Counted from the stretch's first letter, positions 31,384 through 41,921 are shown. The stretch is 64,000 bases of DNA from Halobacillus hunanensis (GCF_900166655.1 NZ_FVZB01000007.1:744001-808000), one strand, 5' to 3'. Made by a program: numbers and translations. The notes: a model not told the origin generated them from the letters alone.

Positions 31384-32172
31384 ATGGAGAAAAAAGAATG
31401 GTATTTAGAATATGAAATCCAGTATAACCGTCCTGGGTTGCTTGGAGATATTTCGTCACTTCTTGGGATGATGGCGATTAATATAGTTACGATAAATGGG
31501 GTAGAGAATTCTCATCGAGGAATGCTCTTGCTTTGCAAAGAGGAAGATCAAATTACTCGGCTTCGGTCGATATTAAATACAATGGATACCATTAAAATAA
31601 CCAAATTACGCAGACCAAAACTGAGAGATCGGTTAGCTGTAAGGCATGGCCGGTACATACATAGTGATATTGATGATCGAAAGACCTTCCGATTTAACCG
31701 GGAGGACCTTGGGCTGCTTGTAGACTTTATGGCTGAGTTATATATGAAAGAGGGCCATAAGCTGATTGGTATCCGTGGTATGCCGCGCGTAGGCAAAACT
31801 GAATCTGTTGTAGCTGCAAGTGTATGTGCAAATAAACGCTGGTTATTTGTGTCGAGCACATTACTTAAGCAAACGGTCAGGAATCAGCTGATTGAGGAAG
31901 AGTATAATGAGGATAATTTATATATTATAGATGGAATCGTCTCTGCGAAAAGGGCAAGCGAGAAGCATTGGCAGCTTGTGAGAGAAATTATGCGCCTTCC
32001 CGCTGTGAAGGTGATTGAACATCCAGACATTTTTGTACAAGAGACAGAGTATAAAATGGAGGACTTCGATTATATTATTGAACTCAGAAGCAATGAGGAT
32101 GAAGAAATCACGTATGAACCTGTGGAGAAGCAAGGAATGAACAACGACGGCTTTTCTATGTTTGATTTTTAA
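31384..32172 (+). CDS. ymfK: YmfK, DUF3388 protein with N-terminal ACT-like domain
   Basis: 262 residues. Residues about 5-75 resemble an ACT domain (EIQYNRPGLLGDISSLLGMM); the C-terminal part has GIRGMPRVGKTESVVAASV, a P-loop-like sequence (GMPRVGKT). Function unknown. ATG 31384 behind AGAGGAGATG is chosen over ATG/TTG further upstream. Confidence 0.88.
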   Translation: MEKKEWYLEYEIQYNRPGLLGDISSLLGMMAINIVTINGVENSHRGMLLLCKEEDQITRLRSILNTMDTIKITKLRRPKLRDRLAVRHGRYIHSDIDDRKTFRFNREDLGLLVDFMAELYMKEGHKLIGIRGMPRVGKTESVVAASVCANKRWLFVSSTLLKQTVRNQLIEEEYNEDNLYIIDGIVSAKRASEKHWQLVREIMRLPAVKVIEHPDIFVQETEYKMEDFDYIIELRSNEDEEITYEPVEKQGMNNDGFSMFDF

Positions 32173-32190
32173 AAATGGATGGTGTTACAA

Positions 32191-33099
32191 ATGGAGATTG
32201 GATCTCGATTAAGAGAAGCGAGAGAAGCAAAGCAATTAACACTTGAAGAAGTACAGAGTACCACGAAAATTCAAAAAAGATACCTTCAAGCGATTGAAAA
32301 TAACGAGTTTGGCACCCTTCCAGGGAAGTTTTACACTCGGGCGTTTATTCGGGAATATGCCTCCGCCGTCGGCTTGAATCCGGAGCAGGTGATGGAAGAA
32401 CACAGCAGTGAACTCCCGACTACAGAAGAAGAGCCTGTAGTGACGTATAGCCGAGTGCAAAAGGCTAAAAGTGAATCGACTTCTAACAAAGCCGGGGGTT
32501 TTGCTAAATCCTTTCCGAGAATATTGTCAATTCTTTTAGCTGTTATTGTGGCTATTGTGGCCTACTACTTTGTTATAGAAGGAACAGATTCGAACGAAGG
32601 GGCCAATCAACCGAAAAATGAAGATCAGGTAGACGTTCCAACGACCACAAATCCTGAAGAGAATACTTCAGAAGGAAATCAATCACAGGATGACTCTTCC
32701 AATGAATCAGCTGGTGATAAACAGCAGAAAGAGCAGGCTGAAGATAAGAAAGAATCTGTTGAGGAAGAACCGTCTCTTGAAGCGAGCTTAGTTGAAACAG
32801 GCTCAGGCTCATTCCCTATGCATACCTATGAAGTTACAGGAGCTGAGGAGAGGGAGCTAACGCTTGAGTTTTCTGCTGACACTTATGTCGCTGTTCAAGC
32901 TCCTCAAGGCGGAGAAGATCTAATAGCGCCTGAGGTTTACACCTCTGACGACGAAGCGGTAAATGTTGATATTTCTGAATATGAACAGGTGTATATTAAA
33001 ACAGGTTCAGCTCCTGGTTTGACTGTGAAAATTAATGATAAAGTCATGGAATTTCAAGGAGATAGACTGACTCAAAAGCTATTAATTAATTTTAAATAA
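32191..33099 (+). CDS. rodZ: RodZ family cell-shape protein (YmfM)
   Basis: 302 residues: N-terminal helix-turn-helix domain (about 1-75, TTKIQKRYLQAIENNEFGTL), one membrane helix near 115-132, a long Asn/Glu/Ser/Gln linker and a C-terminal beta domain (DUF4115, about 205-300). Bacillus homologues are needed for rod shape and act with MreB. ATG 32191 with GGATGGTG upstream; ATG 32179 is possible. The gene is upstream of pgsA, as usual. Confidence 0.92.
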   Translation: MEIGSRLREAREAKQLTLEEVQSTTKIQKRYLQAIENNEFGTLPGKFYTRAFIREYASAVGLNPEQVMEEHSSELPTTEEEPVVTYSRVQKAKSESTSNKAGGFAKSFPRILSILLAVIVAIVAYYFVIEGTDSNEGANQPKNEDQVDVPTTTNPEENTSEGNQSQDDSSNESAGDKQQKEQAEDKKESVEEEPSLEASLVETGSGSFPMHTYEVTGAEERELTLEFSADTYVAVQAPQGGEDLIAPEVYTSDDEAVNVDISEYEQVYIKTGSAPGLTVKINDKVMEFQGDRLTQKLLINFK

Positions 33100-33114
33100 T
33101 TTTGATGAACAATG

Positions 33115-33194
33115 ATGCTGTCCTTTAGATGACTGGAATCAATAAGCATGGTAAAATGACTTGTTGACTTCAGTAAGGACAGCATTCTGTTTTT
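33115..33194 (+). other. Long stem-loop between rodZ and pgsA
   Basis: ATGCTGTCCTT (33115-33125) pairs with AAGGACAGCAT (33175-33185), with a second ACTG/CAGT pairing inside, then TCTGTTTTT. Could be an attenuator or a terminator; GGTAAAAT inside the loop could be a -10 for pgsA. Confidence 0.55.
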
Positions 33195-33218
33195 AAAACG
33201 ATAGGAGTGGAAGTTAAG

Positions 33219-33797
33219 GTGAATTTACCAAATAAGATTACGTTATCAAGAATTTTTCTTATTCCGATTTTTATTGTGTTGATGAGTGTACCTTTTCAGT
33301 GGGGGAGCCTCCAAATCGGCAATGCAGTACTGCCTATTTCCCATTTAGCAGGGGCTTTGTTATTTATTATTGCTTCTACCACGGATTGGATAGACGGATA
33401 TATTGCTCGTAAACATAATCTTGTCACTAACTTAGGGAAGTTTCTCGATCCTTTAGCTGATAAGCTGTTAGTTAGTGCGGCATTGATATTGTTAGTGGAA
33501 ATCGGGCTAGCTCCAGCGTGGATTGTGATTGTAATCATCAGTCGTGAATTTGCTGTAACAGGTCTCCGTCTGGTCGCAGCAGGCGAAGGCAGTGTGCTGG
33601 CGGCCAGTCAGATGGGTAAACTTAAGACGTGGATTCAAATTGTTTCGATTTCCCTTCTTCTCTTGCACAATTGGCCTTTCGCCTATATTGGATTCCCAAT
33701 GGGAACCATTGCCCTATACGCGGCGCTAATTATTACCTTCATATCAGGCTATGACTACTTCGTGAAAAATTGGCACGTGATGAGGAATTCCAAATGA
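33219..33797 (+). CDS. pgsA: CDP-diacylglycerol-glycerol-3-phosphate 3-phosphatidyltransferase
   Basis: Committed step to phosphatidylglycerol, in the membrane. 192 residues with the CDP-alcohol phosphotransferase signature spread over DGYIARKHNLVTNLGKFLD, ending LADK. About 5-6 membrane helices. GTG 33219 gives MNLPNKITLSRIFLIPIF, as in relatives. ATGA overlap with cinA. Confidence 0.95.
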   Translation: MNLPNKITLSRIFLIPIFIVLMSVPFQWGSLQIGNAVLPISHLAGALLFIIASTTDWIDGYIARKHNLVTNLGKFLDPLADKLLVSAALILLVEIGLAPAWIVIVIISREFAVTGLRLVAAGEGSVLAASQMGKLKTWIQIVSISLLLLHNWPFAYIGFPMGTIALYAALIITFISGYDYFVKNWHVMRNSK

Positions 33798-35026
33798 GGA
33801 CGGAGATCATAGCTGTCGGGACAGAACTCTTATTAGGCCAAATCGCTAATACGAATGCCCAATGGATTTCCAGGAAGTTAGCTCAATATGGTGCTTCAGT
33901 TTATTTTCATGGCGTTGTTGGAGATAACATGGAACGAGCTGTTAAAACCATCAAAGTGGCGAGTGAACGTTCAGATGTGATTATTGTTACCGGAGGATTG
34001 GGTCCAACAGAGGACGATTTAACGCGTGATGCCGTTAAGCCTTTGCTAAAACAAAACTTAGTCATCCATGAGGAAACACTCAAAAAAATTGAGGCGGTTT
34101 ATAAAAAAAATAACCGTCAGATGACTGCTAATAATCGCAAGCAGGCATTAGTATTCGAACATGCTAAAGTCCTGCTTAACCCAGAAGGAATGGCACCTGG
34201 GCAGATAGTGGAACACGAACAGACTTTATTTGTGTTCTTGCCGGGTGTACCTTCAGAAATGAAAAGTTTAATGGAGAACAGGGTTCTCCCATATTTAATA
34301 GAGACTTTTTCATTAGAATCTGAAATCGTTTCTGAAATGCTGAGGTTTATCGGAATTGGTGAGTCGACGCTAGAGTATAAACTCGAGGATATGATCAGCC
34401 AGCAGGTTAACCCGACCATTGCGCCGCTTGCGTCTGAAGGCGAAGTTGGGTTAAGGCTCACTTCTTCAGGTGCAGAATCCAAATCAAAAATAGCAGCGTT
34501 AAAAGCGGAAATTTTGCAGCGTGTGGGTGAATTTTATTATGGAAGTGATGATCTTACCATTGAAGAAAAGGTTAGGGATTTACTTAAGGAAAACAGGTTG
34601 ACCTTAGGTTCTGCTGAAAGTCTGACAGGAGGGAAGTTTATTGAACGCCTTATTTCCCTGCCTGGAGCGTCAGAAGTTTGTGAAGGCGGTCTTGTTGCTT
34701 ATACCCCTTCTGCTAAAGAAAAGGTCATTGGTGTGCCGCCCGATCTCATTTCACAACACGGCACAATTAGTGAAGAGTGTGCCAAGGTCATGGCGATTCA
34801 GTCTCAAAAACGCTTACATGTGGACGCAGCTATTAGTTTTACAGGGGTTGCCGGACCAGACAAAAGCGAAGGTCAGGAGCCAGGAGTAGTTTTTATTGCA
34901 CTTCAAATCGGCAGTGGAGCTCCTCTTGTAAAAAGGTATCATTTTGAGGGCGGGCGTGATAAAGTGCGGTTGCGAGCCGTCAAAAAAGGCTATGAACTGG
35001 TCTTTCATTATTTAAAAGATCTATAA
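33794..35026 (+). CDS. cinA: Competence/damage-inducible protein CinA
   Basis: 410 residues: N-terminal MoaB/MogA-like domain (EIIAVGTELLLGQIANTNAQ, GGLGPTEDDLTRD) and C-terminal PncC-type nicotinamide-nucleotide deamidase domain (SAESLTGGKFIERL, FTGVAGPDKSEG). Start overlaps the pgsA stop. cinA-recA adjacency is widespread; here recA has its own SOS promoter. Confidence 0.95.
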   Translation: MRTEIIAVGTELLLGQIANTNAQWISRKLAQYGASVYFHGVVGDNMERAVKTIKVASERSDVIIVTGGLGPTEDDLTRDAVKPLLKQNLVIHEETLKKIEAVYKKNNRQMTANNRKQALVFEHAKVLLNPEGMAPGQIVEHEQTLFVFLPGVPSEMKSLMENRVLPYLIETFSLESEIVSEMLRFIGIGESTLEYKLEDMISQQVNPTIAPLASEGEVGLRLTSSGAESKSKIAALKAEILQRVGEFYYGSDDLTIEEKVRDLLKENRLTLGSAESLTGGKFIERLISLPGASEVCEGGLVAYTPSAKEKVIGVPPDLISQHGTISEECAKVMAIQSQKRLHVDAAISFTGVAGPDKSEGQEPGVVFIALQIGSGAPLVKRYHFEGGRDKVRLRAVKKGYELVFHYLKDL

Positions 35027-35115
35027 ATCTTTAATTATTGTAATTTCTTATTAAATATTTCATTTTTTGTTTGGAGGAAAAATGAAAACTGAGTAAATTC
35101 CGGTCATAAAAAAAG

Positions 35116-35129
35116 GGAACATTTATTCG
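35116..35129 (+). promoter_or_regulatory. DinR/LexA box of recA
   Basis: GGAACATTTATTCG: GAAC-N4-(G)TTCG form with two deviations from CGAAC-N4-GTTCG. It lies just ahead of the recA -35, a usual place for LexA control in Bacillus. Confidence 0.7.
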
Positions 35130-35137
35130 CTTTTTAG

Positions 35138-35166
35138 TTGGCAAATGATCAAAAACAAGTTATGAT
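35138..35166 (+). promoter_or_regulatory. recA SigA promoter
   Basis: TTGGCA (35138-35143), 17 bp, TATGAT (35161-35166), 30 bp before the start codon. Confidence 0.75.
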
Positions 35167-35195
35167 TAGAGTAGCAATTTTGAAAGGGGAATATT

Positions 35196-36242
35196 ATGAG
35201 TGACCGTAAACAAGCATTAGATATGGCATTAAGACAAATTGAGAAACAATTTGGTAAAGGGTCTATTATGAAATTAGGTGAACAAGCTGAACAGAGAGTC
35301 AGTACGGTATCCAGCGGGTCTCTCGCCCTCGATGTGGCTTTAGGTGTGGGCGGGTACCCCCGCGGAAGAATTGTTGAGATATATGGACCGGAATCCTCCG
35401 GTAAAACAACAGTAGCTCTTCATGCTATTGCTGAAGCCCAGCGACAGGGTGGACAAGCGGCTTTCATAGATGCAGAACATGCACTTGATCCTGTTTATGC
35501 TCGCGCTTTAGGAGTAAACATTGAGGAACTATTGCTATCACAGCCTGATACGGGAGAGCAAGCTTTGGAAATTGCTGAAGCTCTTGTACGAAGCGGCGCT
35601 GTAGATATGGTAGTAGTGGACTCAGTAGCTGCACTTGTACCAAAGGCAGAAATTGAAGGGGAAATGGGAGATGCTCACGTAGGTCTTCAGGCACGTTTAA
35701 TGTCTCAAGCATTGAGAAAACTGTCCGGTGCCATAAATAAATCAAAAACGACAGCGATCTTTATTAACCAGATTCGTGAAAAAGTCGGTGTAATGTTTGG
35801 GAACCCTGAAACAACACCTGGTGGTCGTGCCCTTAAATTCTATTCATCTGTAAGGCTGGAAGTACGTCGAGCTGAAACCTTGAAACAAGGCGATGAAATG
35901 GTGGGGAACAAAACCAGATTGAAAGTCGTTAAAAACAAAGTAGCCCCTCCATTCAAGAAAGCTGAAGTTGACATTATGTACGGAGAAGGAATTTCAAGAG
36001 AAGGTGAATTACTAGATATCGGTACGGATCTAGACTTAGTTCAAAAGAGTGGTTCCTGGTATTCTTACAATAATGAAAGAATGGGGCAAGGACGAGAAAA
36101 TGCCAAGAAATACTTGAAGGAAAATGAAGAGGTATATCAAGAAATTAAAGGATTAGTTCGTGCACATTATGATATGGACGACGCCTCTTCTGCAGAAAAG
36201 AATGAAAAGGTTTCTGAGAGTCAGGAATCTCTTGATGTATAA
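35196..36242 (+). CDS. recA: Recombinase RecA
   Basis: 348 residues. Walker [14 protein letters not shown], Walker B-type [18 protein letters not shown]1/L2 loops ([28 protein letters not shown]), acidic C-terminal tail. RecA filaments trigger LexA cleavage and, in ICEBs1, also activate the mobile element through ImmA, so it is functionally linked to the element at 49.6 kb. RBS GAAAGGGG. Confidence 0.98.
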   Translation: MSDRKQALDMALRQIEKQFGKGSIMKLGEQAEQRVSTVSSGSLALDVALGVGGYPRGRIVEIYGPESSGKTTVALHAIAEAQRQGGQAAFIDAEHALDPVYARALGVNIEELLLSQPDTGEQALEIAEALVRSGAVDMVVVDSVAALVPKAEIEGEMGDAHVGLQARLMSQALRKLSGAINKSKTTAIFINQIREKVGVMFGNPETTPGGRALKFYSSVRLEVRRAETLKQGDEMVGNKTRLKVVKNKVAPPFKKAEVDIMYGEGISREGELLDIGTDLDLVQKSGSWYSYNNERMGQGRENAKKYLKENEEVYQEIKGLVRAHYDMDDASSAEKNEKVSESQESLDV

Positions 36243-36252
36243 CTAAAAGATG

Positions 36253-36311
36253 TAGTCCCTTTCTTCAGATGCGTGCCACTCGCACTCGTTTGAAGAGAGG
36301 GGCTATTTTTA
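36253..36311 (+). terminator. recA terminator
   Basis: TAGTCCCTTTCTTCA pairs with TGAAGAGAGGGGCTA (one bulge) over a 23-nt loop, then TTTTT. Confidence 0.75.
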
Positions 36312-36426
36312 AAGCGAACTTAGTTGAAGCTTCCTTAAAAGTCTTGCGCATGGAGCACTGTTTCCTAAATAATAGACAGACTGTTTGTAATATTTCGATT
36401 TGTGGGGGCTTAGATTTGACGATTCC

Positions 36427-36456
36427 TTGACATTCTACATTCTAAAAGCATAAAAT
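36427..36456 (+). promoter_or_regulatory. rny SigA promoter
   Basis: Consensus -35 TTGACA (36427-36432), 18 bp, -10 TAAAAT (36451-36456). Confidence 0.7.
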
Positions 36457-36569
36457 GAATGTGTATCATTTTCATATTTATACCTTATATAAAATGTAAT
36501 GAAACTGAAAATGAATCGTTTGTACATGCCGACAAACGGACCAAGTTTATAGCAAGAGGAGGTGAACCT

Positions 36570-38129
36570 ATGGATATGTTATCCATCGCCTTCATTTTGC
36601 TTGCCCTTATCGTCGGTTCTGTTGTTGGTTATCTCATTCGGAAATCTATTGCGGAAGCTAAAATCTCAAGTGCCGAGGACCTTGCTAAACAAATTGTTGA
36701 AGAAGGCCGACGCAATGCTGAATCTGCGAAGAAAGAAGCACTTCTTGAAGCGAAAGAAGAAAATCAAACCTTTCGTCAGGAAGCAGAGAACGAGATCCGC
36801 GAGCGCCGCATGGAGCTGCAGAAAACTGAAAATCGATTAACACAGAAAGAAGAGAATCTTGATCGTAAGAGTGGAACTTTAGATCAACGTGAATTATCAC
36901 TCGAAAAGAAAGAGGGGACTCTTGCCGAAAGACAACAACAAATTGAAGAAACGGAAAGCAAAGTGGAAGCGATGCTTCAAGAGCAGCAAACAGAGCTTGA
37001 ACGAATCTCCGGTCTTACATCAGACCAAGCGAAACAGGTTATTCTCGAACGCGTGGAACAAGAAGTATCTCATGAATCAGCACTGATGGTTAAGGAAGCC
37101 GAAAACCGTGCAAAAGAAGAAGCTGATAAGAAAGCGAAAAGCATTCTTTCACTTGCCCTTCAGCGCTGTGCTGCCGATCACGTTGCAGAGACTACAGTAT
37201 CAGTAGTAAACTTGCCAAACGACGAAATGAAAGGACGGATTATCGGTCGTGAAGGACGAAATATCCGCACCCTGGAGACACTTACTGGCATTGATCTTAT
37301 TATTGATGATACTCCTGAAGCCGTTATCCTTTCAGGGTTTGACCCTATTCGTCGGGAAACAGCACGTATGGCTTTAGAAAAACTTGTTCAGGATGGCAGG
37401 ATACATCCAGCACGTATTGAAGAGATGGTTGATAAATCACGACGTGAAGTGGATGATTACATTCGAGAGGTTGGAGAGGAAACGACCTTTGAAATCGGGG
37501 TGCATGGCTTGCATCCAGACCTGATTAAAATTCTCGGTCGTCTGAAATATCGTACAAGCTACGGTCAAAATGTTCTTAAGCATTCTACTGAAGTGGCGTA
37601 TTTATCCGGCCTTCTGGCTGCAGAGCTGGGAGAAGATGAAACGTTGGCACGCCGTGCAGGACTATTGCATGACATAGGTAAAGCAATTGATCATGAGGTG
37701 GAAGGAAGTCACGTGGAAATTGGTAAGGAATTAGCTTCCAAATATAAAGAGAACGATGTCGTGATCAACGCGATTGCTTCTCACCACGGTGACGAAGAAC
37801 CAACTTCTATCATTGCTGTACTTGTTGCTGCAGCTGATGCTCTGTCAGCCGCACGTCCAGGTGCACGCAGTGAAACACTTGAGAACTACATTAAACGTCT
37901 TGAGAAACTTGAAGAGATTTGCGAATCTTACGGCGGTGTAGAAAAGTCATTTGCCATTCAAGCAGGACGTGAAGTACGGATCATTGTTCGACCGGACGAA
38001 ATTGACGATTTAACAGCGACTAGTCTGGCAAGGGATATTCGTAATCAAATTGAGAATGAACTTGATTATCCAGGCCATATTAAAGTAACAGTCATTCGTG
38101 AAACACGTTCAGTGGAATATGCGAAATAA
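36570..38129 (+). CDS. rny: Ribonuclease Y
   Basis: Membrane-bound endoribonuclease that starts bulk mRNA decay. 519 residues: N-terminal membrane helix (about 5-24), long coiled coil (30-200), KH domain ([19 protein letters not shown]) and HD domain ([12 protein letters not shown]). ATG 36570 behind AGAGGAGGTG. Its regulator RicA is encoded at 43.6 kb and its partner PNPase at 9.7 kb. Confidence 0.97.
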   Translation: MDMLSIAFILLALIVGSVVGYLIRKSIAEAKISSAEDLAKQIVEEGRRNAESAKKEALLEAKEENQTFRQEAENEIRERRMELQKTENRLTQKEENLDRKSGTLDQRELSLEKKEGTLAERQQQIEETESKVEAMLQEQQTELERISGLTSDQAKQVILERVEQEVSHESALMVKEAENRAKEEADKKAKSILSLALQRCAADHVAETTVSVVNLPNDEMKGRIIGREGRNIRTLETLTGIDLIIDDTPEAVILSGFDPIRRETARMALEKLVQDGRIHPARIEEMVDKSRREVDDYIREVGEETTFEIGVHGLHPDLIKILGRLKYRTSYGQNVLKHSTEVAYLSGLLAAELGEDETLARRAGLLHDIGKAIDHEVEGSHVEIGKELASKYKENDVVINAIASHHGDEEPTSIIAVLVAAADALSAARPGARSETLENYIKRLEKLEEICESYGGVEKSFAIQAGREVRIIVRPDEIDDLTATSLARDIRNQIENELDYPGHIKVTVIRETRSVEYAK

Positions 38130-38130
38130 T

Positions 38131-38164
38131 AAATGAAGCGGTCTTTACGGGCCGCTTCATTTTC
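38131..38164 (+). terminator. rny terminator
   Basis: AAATGAAGCGG / CCGCTTCATTTT around TCTTTACGGG. Confidence 0.8.
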
Positions 38165-38204
38165 ATGTTATTCATTTACAATTTTTTAGAGAAGGGAATC
38201 GATC

Positions 38205-39002
38205 ATGAAAATATTATTTATAGGTGATGTTGTAGGATCCCCAGGGCGCACGATGGTTGATGAATATCTTCCTAAATTAAAACAGAAGTACCAGCCAACG
38301 ATTACGATCATCAACGGTGAAAATGCAGCAGCGGGAAAAGGCATTACAGAGAAGATTTATCGGAGGTTCCTTGAAGTAGGCGCACAGGCCGTTACGCTGG
38401 GAAATCATTCGTGGGATAAGCGTGAAGTATTTGAATTTATTGACCATGCCGACTATTTAGTTCGACCAGCAAATTTCCCCGAGGGAACACCCGGGAAAGG
38501 GATTACGTACGTAAAGACACCTAAAGCTGAAGTAGCGGTAATCAACTTACAAGGCCGCACGTTCCTAGCACCAAACGATGATCCATTTCGGAAAATTGAT
38601 GAGTTAATTGAGGAAGCCAAAAAGCGAACACCGATTATCTTTCTCGACTTTCATGCTGAAGCAACGAGTGAAAAACAAGCGATGGGCTGGTACGTAGACG
38701 GAAGGGTCAGCGTGAATGTCGGAACTCATACTCATATACAAACGGCTGATGAGCGCATTTTACCCAATGGAACTGCCTATATTTCTGATGTAGGCATGAC
38801 GGGACCCTATGACGGAATTCTTGGTATGGAGCGTGAAGCCGTATTAAAAAGATTTTTAACAAATTTGCCGGTACGTTTTGAAGTTCCTAAGACGGGAAGA
38901 ACACAATTAAGTGGTTTTTTGGTAGATGTGGATGAAACAAACGGCCGTGCAACAAAGGTGAAACGGATTCAAATTAACGAGGACCATCCGTTTTTCGGTT
39001 GA
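38205..39002 (+). CDS. ymdB: YmdB metallophosphoesterase
   Basis: 265 residues with a complete calcineurin-like metal set: GDVVGSPGRTMVDEYL, NGENAAAGKGIT, GNHSWDKRE, FHAEATSEKQ and GTHTHIQTADERI. B. subtilis YmdB is a phosphodiesterase that affects biofilm and motility gene choice. Located after rny, as usual. Confidence 0.95.
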   Translation: MKILFIGDVVGSPGRTMVDEYLPKLKQKYQPTITIINGENAAAGKGITEKIYRRFLEVGAQAVTLGNHSWDKREVFEFIDHADYLVRPANFPEGTPGKGITYVKTPKAEVAVINLQGRTFLAPNDDPFRKIDELIEEAKKRTPIIFLDFHAEATSEKQAMGWYVDGRVSVNVGTHTHIQTADERILPNGTAYISDVGMTGPYDGILGMEREAVLKRFLTNLPVRFEVPKTGRTQLSGFLVDVDETNGRATKVKRIQINEDHPFFG

Positions 39003-39111
39003 TTGTTTGAATTTTGCGAAAAGTTCCTGCATAATGAAAAGGGAATATTCTACATCTCCCAAGAATATAGTGGTTATGGAACAACTATAGTGAATGAAGG
39101 AGGAGCTAGTA

Positions 39112-39372
39112 ATGGAAATATTAAAAGTATCAGCTAAATCCGTACCTAATTCAGTAGCAGGAGCCCTGGCAAATGTCATTCGGGAACGTGGAACAGCAGA
39201 GATTCAAGCCATTGGTGCAGGAGCGCTAAACCAGGCCGTGAAAGCGGTTGCGATTGCACGAGGGTTTGTTGCGCCTAGTGGTGTTGACCTCATTTGTATT
39301 CCCGCCTTTACCGATATCATGATTGATGAGGAGGAACGTACGGCAATCAAGTTAATTGTCGAGCCTCGTTAA
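39112..39372 (+). CDS. spoVS: Stage V sporulation protein S
   Basis: 86 residues, exactly the family length, Alba-like fold; VSAKSVPNSVAGALANVIRE and IAVARGF-type segment (KAVAIARGFVAPSGVDL). Needed for spore coat and core development in B. subtilis, where it is sigma-H controlled; GGGAATATT...AAGAATATAG (39041-39070) could be a weak sigma-H promoter. ATG 39112 with AAGGAGGAG. Confidence 0.96.
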   Translation: MEILKVSAKSVPNSVAGALANVIRERGTAEIQAIGAGALNQAVKAVAIARGFVAPSGVDLICIPAFTDIMIDEEERTAIKLIVEPR

Positions 39373-39404
39373 ATTCGTCTTTTTTATATGTATTATATGA
39401 CATG

Positions 39405-39443
39405 AAACCGCACGCTCAATTGAGAGCAGGTGCGGTTTTTTTG
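39405..39443 (+). terminator. spoVS terminator
   Basis: AAACCGCAC / GTGCGGTTT enclosing GCTCAATTGAGAGC, then TTTTTT. Confidence 0.88.
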
Positions 39444-39564
39444 TGTTGAAGGATGAAAAGTAATTTTCTGAATACATAAGATCGGGATTAGGCCATGATG
39501 CTGGCAAATCAGGAAAGCGCTTTATCAGATAATCAAATGTACATTCACAGAGGACAGATATGAT

Positions 39565-39599
39565 TTGACGTATTTGTTATTCATGATACTATTATGAAT
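39565..39599 (+). promoter_or_regulatory. tdh-kbl promoter with overlapping palindrome
   Basis: TTGACG (39565-39570), 16 bp, TACTAT (39587-39592). An inverted repeat ATTCAT (39579-39584) / ATGAAT (39594-39599) covers the -10 and fits a repressor operator. No regulator gene lies next to it. Confidence 0.5.
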
Positions 39600-39643
39600 A
39601 TAAAAGGGATTAACCCTTATTCAAGTAGACAGGAGTGTTTTCT

Positions 39644-40684
39644 GTGGATGGAACAATGAAAGCAATTGTAAAACATCATCGTGGAAAAGGTGCGGAACTT
39701 CGTGAAGTTTCTATACCAACTATCCAAGCTGATGAAGTACTTATTCGAGTAAAAGCAACCTCAATCTGTGGGACAGATGTTCATATTTATAATTGGGATG
39801 AATGGTCAGCAAGCAGAGTTCAGCCGCCATATGTGTTTGGGCATGAATTTGCCGGTGAAATTGTTGAAGTGGGAGATGCAGTGGACAATTTTTCCGTTGG
39901 AGATTATGTGAGTGCGGAGACCCATCTAGTGTGTGGTCATTGTCCTCAATGTCTGACGGGAAAATACCATATATGTGAAAATACTCAAATCATCGGAGTT
40001 GACACACAAGGGTGTTTTGCAGAATATGTCGCCCTACCTGCTAGTAATCTATGGCGCAATCCAGAAGGTCTGCCTAATGATATTGCTTCTATTCAGGAGC
40101 CGATGGGGAATGCCGTTCACACCGTGCTAAACGGTGACGTGGCTGGTAAATCGGTGGCAATTATCGGCTGTGGTCCAATTGGCTTAATGGCCGTTGGGGT
40201 CGCTAAAGCTGCCGGAGCCTCTCAAGTGCTCGCATTTGATTTAAATTCTTATCGATTGGAATTAGCTAAAGAAATGGGGGCTACCGTCGCTATCAATTCC
40301 GGGGAGACGGACCCGGTAGGAGAAGCTAAGAAATTAACCGATCAACATGGTGTAGATGTCGTTTGTGAAATGAGCGGTCATCCTGTGGCTATGGACCAGG
40401 GCTTTAAGATGATCACAAATGGAGGAAGAGTTTCAATTTTAAGTCTTCCCACTACTCCCGTCACCCTTGATATTACTAATGACGTTGTGTTTAAGGGAGT
40501 TGAAGTTCAAGGGATAACAGGGCGTAAGATGTATGAAACGTGGCAGCAAGTTTCCCGTTTGTTACACTCTGGACAAGTGGATGTGAAGCCGATTATCACT
40601 CATCATTTTGACCTTGAAGAATTTGAACAAGGATTCCAGTTAATGAATGAAGGAAAATGCGGTAAAGTAGTATTACACCCATAA
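39644..40684 (+). CDS. tdh: L-threonine 3-dehydrogenase
   Basis: NAD-dependent oxidation of threonine to 2-amino-3-ketobutyrate. Zinc alcohol dehydrogenase family, 346 residues: catalytic zinc ligands CGTDVH and GHEF, structural zinc [15 protein letters not shown], Rossmann [22 protein letters not shown] 39644 lies 8 nt after AGGAG. Forms an operon with kbl. Confidence 0.95.
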   Translation: MDGTMKAIVKHHRGKGAELREVSIPTIQADEVLIRVKATSICGTDVHIYNWDEWSASRVQPPYVFGHEFAGEIVEVGDAVDNFSVGDYVSAETHLVCGHCPQCLTGKYHICENTQIIGVDTQGCFAEYVALPASNLWRNPEGLPNDIASIQEPMGNAVHTVLNGDVAGKSVAIIGCGPIGLMAVGVAKAAGASQVLAFDLNSYRLELAKEMGATVAINSGETDPVGEAKKLTDQHGVDVVCEMSGHPVAMDQGFKMITNGGRVSILSLPTTPVTLDITNDVVFKGVEVQGITGRKMYETWQQVSRLLHSGQVDVKPIITHHFDLEEFEQGFQLMNEGKCGKVVLHP

Positions 40685-40703
40685 CTTTTTAAGGAGGATG
40701 GTC

Positions 40704-41879
40704 ATGAAAGGATTTGAATATTTACAGGAACAATTAGATGACATGAAAAAGGAAGGGACGTTTAGAAAACTGATCCCGCTTGAATCGGCTCAAGGTTCGA
40801 AGGTAGTTATTAAAGGAAAAGAGGTCATTCAGCTTTCCTCGAATAACTATTTAGGGTTAACATCCCATCCGCGAATGAAAAAAGCTGCCGACGAAGCAAA
40901 TGAAAAATACGGGGTAGGAACAGGTTCTGTTCGGACTATTGCAGGTACCTTGCAAATGCATGAAGATTTTGAAGAGAAACTTGCCAAATTTAAGCATACT
41001 GAAGCGGCTCTTGTGTTCCAATCTGGTTTTACGACAAACCAGGGCGTGCTTTCCTCGATTTTAACAGATCAGGATGTCGTGATCTCGGATGAACTAAACC
41101 ATGCTTCGATCATCGATGGCATTCGTCTGACGAAGGCTTCGCGTAAAATTTATAAACACGTGGACATGGATTCATTGGAGCAAGCGCTTATAGAAAGTTC
41201 GGATTTCCGTACACGTCTTGTCGTAACAGACGGAGTATTCTCTATGGACGGAAACATTGCCCCTCTTCCAAAGATCGTTGAACTCGCTGAAAAGTATGAT
41301 GCCTTAATTATGGTTGATGATGCGCATGCAAGTGGTGTATTGGGCGATAACGGACGCGGAACCGTTAACCATTTCAATTTAGATGGCCGTGTTCATATTC
41401 AAGTCGGAACGTTAAGTAAAGCGATTGGTGTCCTGGGTGGATATGTAGCAAGTACGAAAACCTTACGTGAATACTTGATTCATAAAGGACGCCCATTCCT
41501 ATTCAGCACCTCTCATCCACCAGCAGTAACAGCAGCCAACGATGCTGCCATTGATGTGCTGCTGGAGGAACCGGAACTGATTGAGAAGCTTTGGGACAAT
41601 ACGAAATTCTTTAAAGACGGGTTGCAGAAGCTTGGCTTTGATACAGGAATTAGTGAAACGCCTGTTACTCCGGTCATGATCGGTGACGACGCGCTGACAC
41701 ATAAATTCTCTGATGAGCTGTTTGAAGAAGGTGTGTTTGCACAAGGCATTGTCTTCCCGACTGTACAACGCGGAAAAGGACGAATCCGCACCATTGTGAC
41801 AGCTGAACACTCAAAAGAAGAGCTTCAAGAAGCTTTGACTGCTTTTGAAAAAGTTGGCAAAAAACTTAATATATTATAG
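40704..41879 (+). CDS. kbl: Glycine C-acetyltransferase (2-amino-3-ketobutyrate CoA ligase)
   Basis: PLP enzyme cleaving 2-amino-3-ketobutyrate to glycine and acetyl-CoA, completing threonine degradation with Tdh. 391 residues; PLP lysine in [37 protein letters not shown] sits 6-7 nt before ATG 40704; ATG 40698 is too close to it. Confidence 0.95.
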   Translation: MKGFEYLQEQLDDMKKEGTFRKLIPLESAQGSKVVIKGKEVIQLSSNNYLGLTSHPRMKKAADEANEKYGVGTGSVRTIAGTLQMHEDFEEKLAKFKHTEAALVFQSGFTTNQGVLSSILTDQDVVISDELNHASIIDGIRLTKASRKIYKHVDMDSLEQALIESSDFRTRLVVTDGVFSMDGNIAPLPKIVELAEKYDALIMVDDAHASGVLGDNGRGTVNHFNLDGRVHIQVGTLSKAIGVLGGYVASTKTLREYLIHKGRPFLFSTSHPPAVTAANDAAIDVLLEEPELIEKLWDNTKFFKDGLQKLGFDTGISETPVTPVMIGDDALTHKFSDELFEEGVFAQGIVFPTVQRGKGRIRTIVTAEHSKEELQEALTAFEKVGKKLNIL

Positions 41880-41888
41880 GATTGTATA

Positions 41889-41921
41889 GAGCCACTATGA
41901 AACTTTTCATAGTGGCTTTCC
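41889..41921 (+). terminator. kbl terminator
   Basis: AGCCACTATGAAA / TTTCATAGTGGCTTTC; similar in sequence to the CCGCTATGAA hairpin ahead of rimP. Confidence 0.8.

Larger units (their letters stand above)
36243..36569. other. recA-rny intergenic region (327 bp)
   Basis: Holds the recA terminator (36253-36311), a weak copy of the CGAACTT...CTTCCTTAA repeat (36314-36342) and the rny promoter (36427-36456). pbpX, which follows recA in B. subtilis, is not present. The in-frame extension of rny back to 36459 has no RBS. Confidence 0.7.

Noticed and set aside
36459-36569. N-terminal extension of RNase Y
   Set aside because: Would place 37 non-conserved residues before the membrane helix; ATG 36570 has an ideal RBS.
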